A stretch of 6,914 nt of DNA, from positions 1 to 6,914 of the forward strand of contig JBEKEO010000167.1 in assembly GCA_050013795.1 (NCBI GenBank). The letters run 5' to 3'. Position 1 is the stretch's first letter. Every line of letters starts with the position of its first letter. The notes beneath the pieces are model-generated. The model did not search any database. It was not told where the DNA came from and saw nothing but the letters and a program-made list of their open reading frames with translations. Positions 5,159-6,914 of the stretch are shown in pieces. A program made the position numbers and the translations under genes. The DNA is from CAWHOW01 sp050013795 (GTDB lineage: Bacteria > Bacteroidota > Bacteroidia > Bacteroidales > CG2-30-32-10).

Positions 5159-5494
5159 ATGGGAACAAATCTCTTTGAAAAAGCCACAATACTTGATTTT
5201 GCAGCATTGGTTGACTATCCGGCAAATGGCATAGTAAGCAAACAGGTGCTTGAAAAGAAAACAGGGAATGTAACCCTTTTTGCATTCGATGAAGGACAAA
5301 AACTAAGCGAGCACACTGCTCCCTTCGATGCCATGGTGCAGGTTCTGGAAGGCAAAGGTGAAATAATAATTAACAGAAAATCCTTCTTGCTTGATGCAGG
5401 TAAAAGCATTATCATGCCTGCCAATGTGCCTCACGCTGTGAATGCTGTTGCTAAATTCAAAATGCTGCTAACTATGATAAAAGAAGCGGTATGA
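5159..5494 (+). CDS. Small single-domain cupin protein
   Basis: 111 residues forming one cupin barrel. Motif 1 is EGQKLSEHTAPFD...LEGKGE (residues 45-68): His52 is kept, but the second His of the usual HxH is Ala54, and the Glu position is nearest to Asp57. Motif 2 is MPANVPHAVNAV (86-97) with His92. A metal could still bind through His52, Asp57 and His92, with altered geometry. I recall HTAPFD as a recurring variant in small cupins of anaerobes. The start is 6 bases after the hcp stop with no clear ribosome site, which suggests translational coupling to hcp. No signal peptide, so it is cytoplasmic. A role next to Hcp (sensor, small-molecule binder or accessory) is unknown. It ends in TGA, which argues that UGA is a normal stop in this genome. 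Confidence 0.88.
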   Translation: MGTNLFEKATILDFAALVDYPANGIVSKQVLEKKTGNVTLFAFDEGQKLSEHTAPFDAMVQVLEGKGEIIINRKSFLLDAGKSIIMPANVPHAVNAVAKFKMLLTMIKEAV

Positions 5495-5498
5495 AATA

Positions 5499-5518
5499 TA
5501 GCGCCTGAAAACGGGCTA
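5499..5518. terminator. Weak hairpin between convergent genes
   Basis: TAGC(g)CC pairs with GGGCTA around a TGAAAAC loop, with one bulged base, in the 38-bp gap between the cupin stop and the stop of the minus-strand FISUMP gene. It lacks a good T run in either direction. It is listed only because it sits where a convergent terminator is expected. Confidence 0.25.
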
Positions 5519-5532
5519 TTAATACCAAATCA

Positions 5533-6027
5533 CTAATTCTTTACGCAGCGTACGCTAAGGTATAATGTTTTAAGTCCGGTATTTTGTTGAGAGGCAGCGC
5601 TGCCATAAAAAAGATATAAATAAAATGCATTGGAACCGCTGGCAGTAGATGACCAAAAGTTGCCTGCTTGAGCTATATCAGAACCGCCATAATACCCACC
5701 CGGAAGAGCAGTAAAACCGCTTGAATTGTCAGCTCCTGTATTGGGGTAAGTCCAGTCGGCAGTGCCTGCTTCTTTCAGATGTCCTCCGGCAGTGGAAGCT
5801 CCGCCTTGGGAGTTTACAAGCTTTGTGTAATCGGCATTGGTAGCCACATGCCAGCCTGTTGGTGCAAGGCTGTCAACATCAATTACAGCATAATAGTTAT
5901 AAAGCATTCCGTATTTAGCTGTATCATAAGTGGCATAATAGCAATATGCTCCCGTGGACAAAGAACTTGTAGAATAAGGAATAGCAGTACCATTGCGGTA
6001 ATGAGTTGCTTTAAAATTACTCATCAT
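5533..6027 (-). CDS. FISUMP domain, C-terminal part of an interrupted lipoprotein
   Basis: 164 codons from ATG 6025-6027 to TAG. They continue in the same frame directly after the TGA at 6028-6030 that ends the upstream part. The sequence is a near-complete FISUMP (Fib_succ_major paralogous, TIGR02145-type) domain: NFKATHYRNGTAIP at the start, YGMLYNYYAV (39-48), PTGWHVAT (56-63), GGHLKEAGTADW (81-92), SGFTALPGGYYGG (103-115), FWSSTA (124-129) and a final LSVRCVK (157-163). This domain is common in secreted or surface lipoproteins of Bacteroidota and Fibrobacter; its function is not established. Alone this piece has no signal peptide, so reinitiation at the ATG right after the UGA would leave it in the cytoplasm. 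It is best read with 6028-6498 as one gene, either a recent pseudogene or one needing UGA read-through. The domain shows no other damage. Confidence 0.8.
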   Translation of the reverse strand: MMSNFKATHYRNGTAIPYSTSSLSTGAYCYYATYDTAKYGMLYNYYAVIDVDSLAPTGWHVATNADYTKLVNSQGGASTAGGHLKEAGTADWTYPNTGADNSSGFTALPGGYYGGSDIAQAGNFWSSTASGSNAFYLYLFYGSAASQQNTGLKTLYLSVRCVKN

Positions 6028-6030
6028 TCA
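6028..6030 (-). other. In-frame UGA at the conserved FISUMP tryptophan
   Basis: The minus strand reads CAG GTG TGA ATG ATG. Family members read Q-V-W-M at this point, so TGA replaces TGG by one base. The frame continues intact on both sides. Tryptophan elsewhere in this gene and in hcp uses TGG. Confidence 0.85.
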
Positions 6031-6498
6031 CACCTGTGATCCTATTGAAATCGTATCATAAGCATTGCCGTCAATATCGTAAACTGTGCCGCTGGCTTTT
6101 GTTATAAAAGAAATAACACTGCCGTAGGCAGTACCTGCACTGTTAGTGCAATAAGCGCATACATAATATCTGGTGCTGGCGCTAAGCCCTGTCAGATAAC
6201 TTGTAAAGCTTCCGGATGATGAACCATTAGTAGTTTTGCTGCTGCTTGTGGTAGGTGTTCCTGAAGTACACCAGCAAATTCCGCTAACGGTAATAGTACC
6301 TCCGCCATCAGAAGTTATATCTCCGCCACAGGCTGCTGATACTTGTGTTAAACGGCTTATGCCGGATGTAGTTATTGAAGGAAGAGTAACAGGTGTAGTG
6401 GTGCTGCCCGTGTCTTTCTTACAACTGCCTGCAAACATTAATAATGTTCCTATTGCAATAAATGATAAAATCCGTGTTGAAGTTTTAATTCTATTCAT
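6028..6498 (-). CDS. Lipoprotein N-terminal part: signal peptide and FN3-like domain, ends at in-frame UGA
   Basis: 156 codons from ATG 6496-6498 to TGA. Residues 1-26 are a lipoprotein signal peptide with lipobox A-G-S-C (Cys26). The following KKD resembles the charged export signals that send Bacteroidota lipoproteins to the surface. Residues 40-134 form an FN3-like domain of the Bacteroidota type: GGDITSDGGGTITVSGICW, SGSFTSYLTGLSASTRYYV and TNSAGTAYG. Cys57 and Cys74 sit where I recall Cys being common in relatives. Cys76, Cys114 and Cys117 look extra. Residues 137-156 (GTVYDIDGNAYDTISIGSQV) open the FISUMP domain and stop exactly before its conserved Trp-Met. With 5533-6027 it makes one 322-codon frame. 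A TATATTTG box (6574-6581, minus strand) is a possible promoter, without a good -33 element. Confidence 0.8.
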   Translation of the reverse strand: MNRIKTSTRILSFIAIGTLLMFAGSCKKDTGSTTTPVTLPSITTSGISRLTQVSAACGGDITSDGGGTITVSGICWCTSGTPTTSSSKTTNGSSSGSFTSYLTGLSASTRYYVCAYCTNSAGTAYGSVISFITKASGTVYDIDGNAYDTISIGSQV

Positions 6499-6573
6499 AA
6501 ATATTAATTTAAATGATTGTTAACTACGAATAACACTATCTGTTTAATACGGGCATAAAGATAAATAATAAAT

Positions 6574-6581
6574 CAAATATA
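6574..6581 (-). promoter_or_regulatory. Possible -7 box for the FISUMP lipoprotein
   Basis: The minus strand reads TATATTTG, an exact TAnnTTTG match about 75 bases before the ATG at 6498. No TTTG lies at the usual -33 distance; the nearest is 29 bases upstream. A second, near-match box TATCTTTA lies closer to the gene at 6556-6563. Confidence 0.35.
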
Positions 6582-6582
6582 C

Positions 6583-6609
6583 AATTCTGAATTTGTTAAT
6601 TCTGAATTT
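6583..6609. repeat. Tandem pair of AATTC-T-GAATT palindromes
   Basis: AATTCTGAATTT occurs at 6583-6594 and 6598-6609, exactly 15 bp apart. Each contains the perfect 5+5 inverted repeat AATTC/GAATT around a single T. Just beyond, TTACAAATA occurs twice (6608-6616 and 6619-6627), 11 bp apart. The cluster sits in the 200-bp gap between two divergent lipoprotein genes and abuts the minus-strand -7 box, so it may be an operator region. Confidence 0.5.
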
Positions 6610-6699
6610 ACAAATAACTTACAAATATGATATTTTTATTCATTTACATACCGGTAAAATCTTTTTTCGTAAATTTACATCATTATTATTTGAATATAT

Positions 6700-6914
6700 A
6701 TGAAACTGTTGCCGAAAACAATATTGACAGTTATTTTAATTATTTCGCTTTTTTCGTGCCGTAAAGATCCCGGCAAAGCAAGCTGGGATGTTTCGGTAAT
6801 GGCACCGCTTATCAAAACTTCGCTAAGTTTGAATAATCTTCTTACTGATTCGCTTATACAGGTCAATCCTGATACTTCTCTTAAGATCGTATATGATAAT
6901 ACACTTTATAACGT
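6700..6914 (+). CDS. Lipoprotein of unknown function, 5' part, runs off the window
   Basis: The frame is open from ATG 6700-6702 to the right edge: 71 codons, 3' end missing. Residues 1-20 form a lipoprotein signal peptide: MKLLPK, then a hydrophobic stretch, then lipobox L-F-S-C with Cys20. The next residues, RKDPGK, suit surface export in Bacteroidota. The mature start (SWDVSVMAPLIKTSLSLNNLLTDS, then NPDTSLKIVYDNTLYNV) resembles a set of Bacteroidota hypothetical lipoproteins I recall, with W-D-V followed by a-P-L and repeated short beta strands. No function is known to me. A weak -7-like TAAATTTA (6670-6677) lies upstream, and there is no clear ribosome site. It is divergent from the FISUMP lipoprotein. 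Confidence 0.75.
   Translation, partial: MKLLPKTILTVILIISLFSCRKDPGKASWDVSVMAPLIKTSLSLNNLLTDSLIQVNPDTSLKIVYDNTLYN

Noticed and set aside
6028..6030. UGA as tryptophan by genetic code change, or as selenocysteine
   Set aside because: The cupin gene uses TGA as its stop and all other Trp codons checked are TGG, so a code change is unlikely. The family residue is Trp, not Cys, and the downstream hairpin lacks an evident SECIS loop, so selenocysteine is unlikely.

Overview
The window looks like chromosomal DNA of an anaerobic or microaerobic member of the Bacteroidota. Evidence: TAnnTTTG-type -7 promoter boxes, mostly weak Shine-Dalgarno sequences, three lipoproteins whose acylated cysteine is followed by short charged or polar stretches (CKKD, CRKD), a FISUMP (Fib_succ_major) domain protein preceded by a Bacteroidota-style fibronectin-III-like domain, and AT-rich spacers carrying small palindromic repeats. 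No rRNA, tRNA, CRISPR array or transposase gene is visible.

Layout. (a) 28-1043, minus strand: a chagasin-like (I42) protease-inhibitor lipoprotein, and upstream of it a small unrecognised protein whose C-terminus is encoded by hairpin-rich repeat DNA. A terminator and a -7 promoter box abut between them. (b) 1119-1433: a minisatellite of fifteen contiguous 21-bp units. (c) 1434-2116: about 680 bp without a gene, holding a two-copy 21-bp repeat, a 108-bp MITE-like palindromic element, a second inverted copy of its core hairpin with a compensatory base-pair change, and the promoter/operator of the next operon. (d) 2117-5494, plus strand: Rrf2-type Fe-S regulator, dicluster ferredoxin-like protein, hybrid cluster protein (hcp) and a small cupin. 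(e) 5533-6498, minus strand: one lipoprotein reading frame (signal peptide, FN3-like, FISUMP) split by a single in-frame UGA exactly where the family has a conserved Trp. (f) 6700 to the right edge, plus strand: the start of another lipoprotein, divergent from (e).

How the genes work together. The central block reads as a nitrosative/redox stress module. The Rrf2 protein keeps three cysteines in the spacing expected for an Fe-S sensor and probably represses its own promoter through a perfect dyad covering the predicted transcription start. The ferredoxin-like protein could supply electrons to Hcp, because no Hcr-type reductase is present in the window. Hcp has every expected cluster ligand. 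The cupin follows hcp by six bases and is probably co-translated. These links are inferred from gene order and motifs only.

The most unusual observations are the UGA-for-Trp interruption with a hairpin just after it, the covarying inverted hairpin pair, the 21-bp minisatellite, and the operator-like dyads. I see no convincing evidence of a wholly new multi-gene system.
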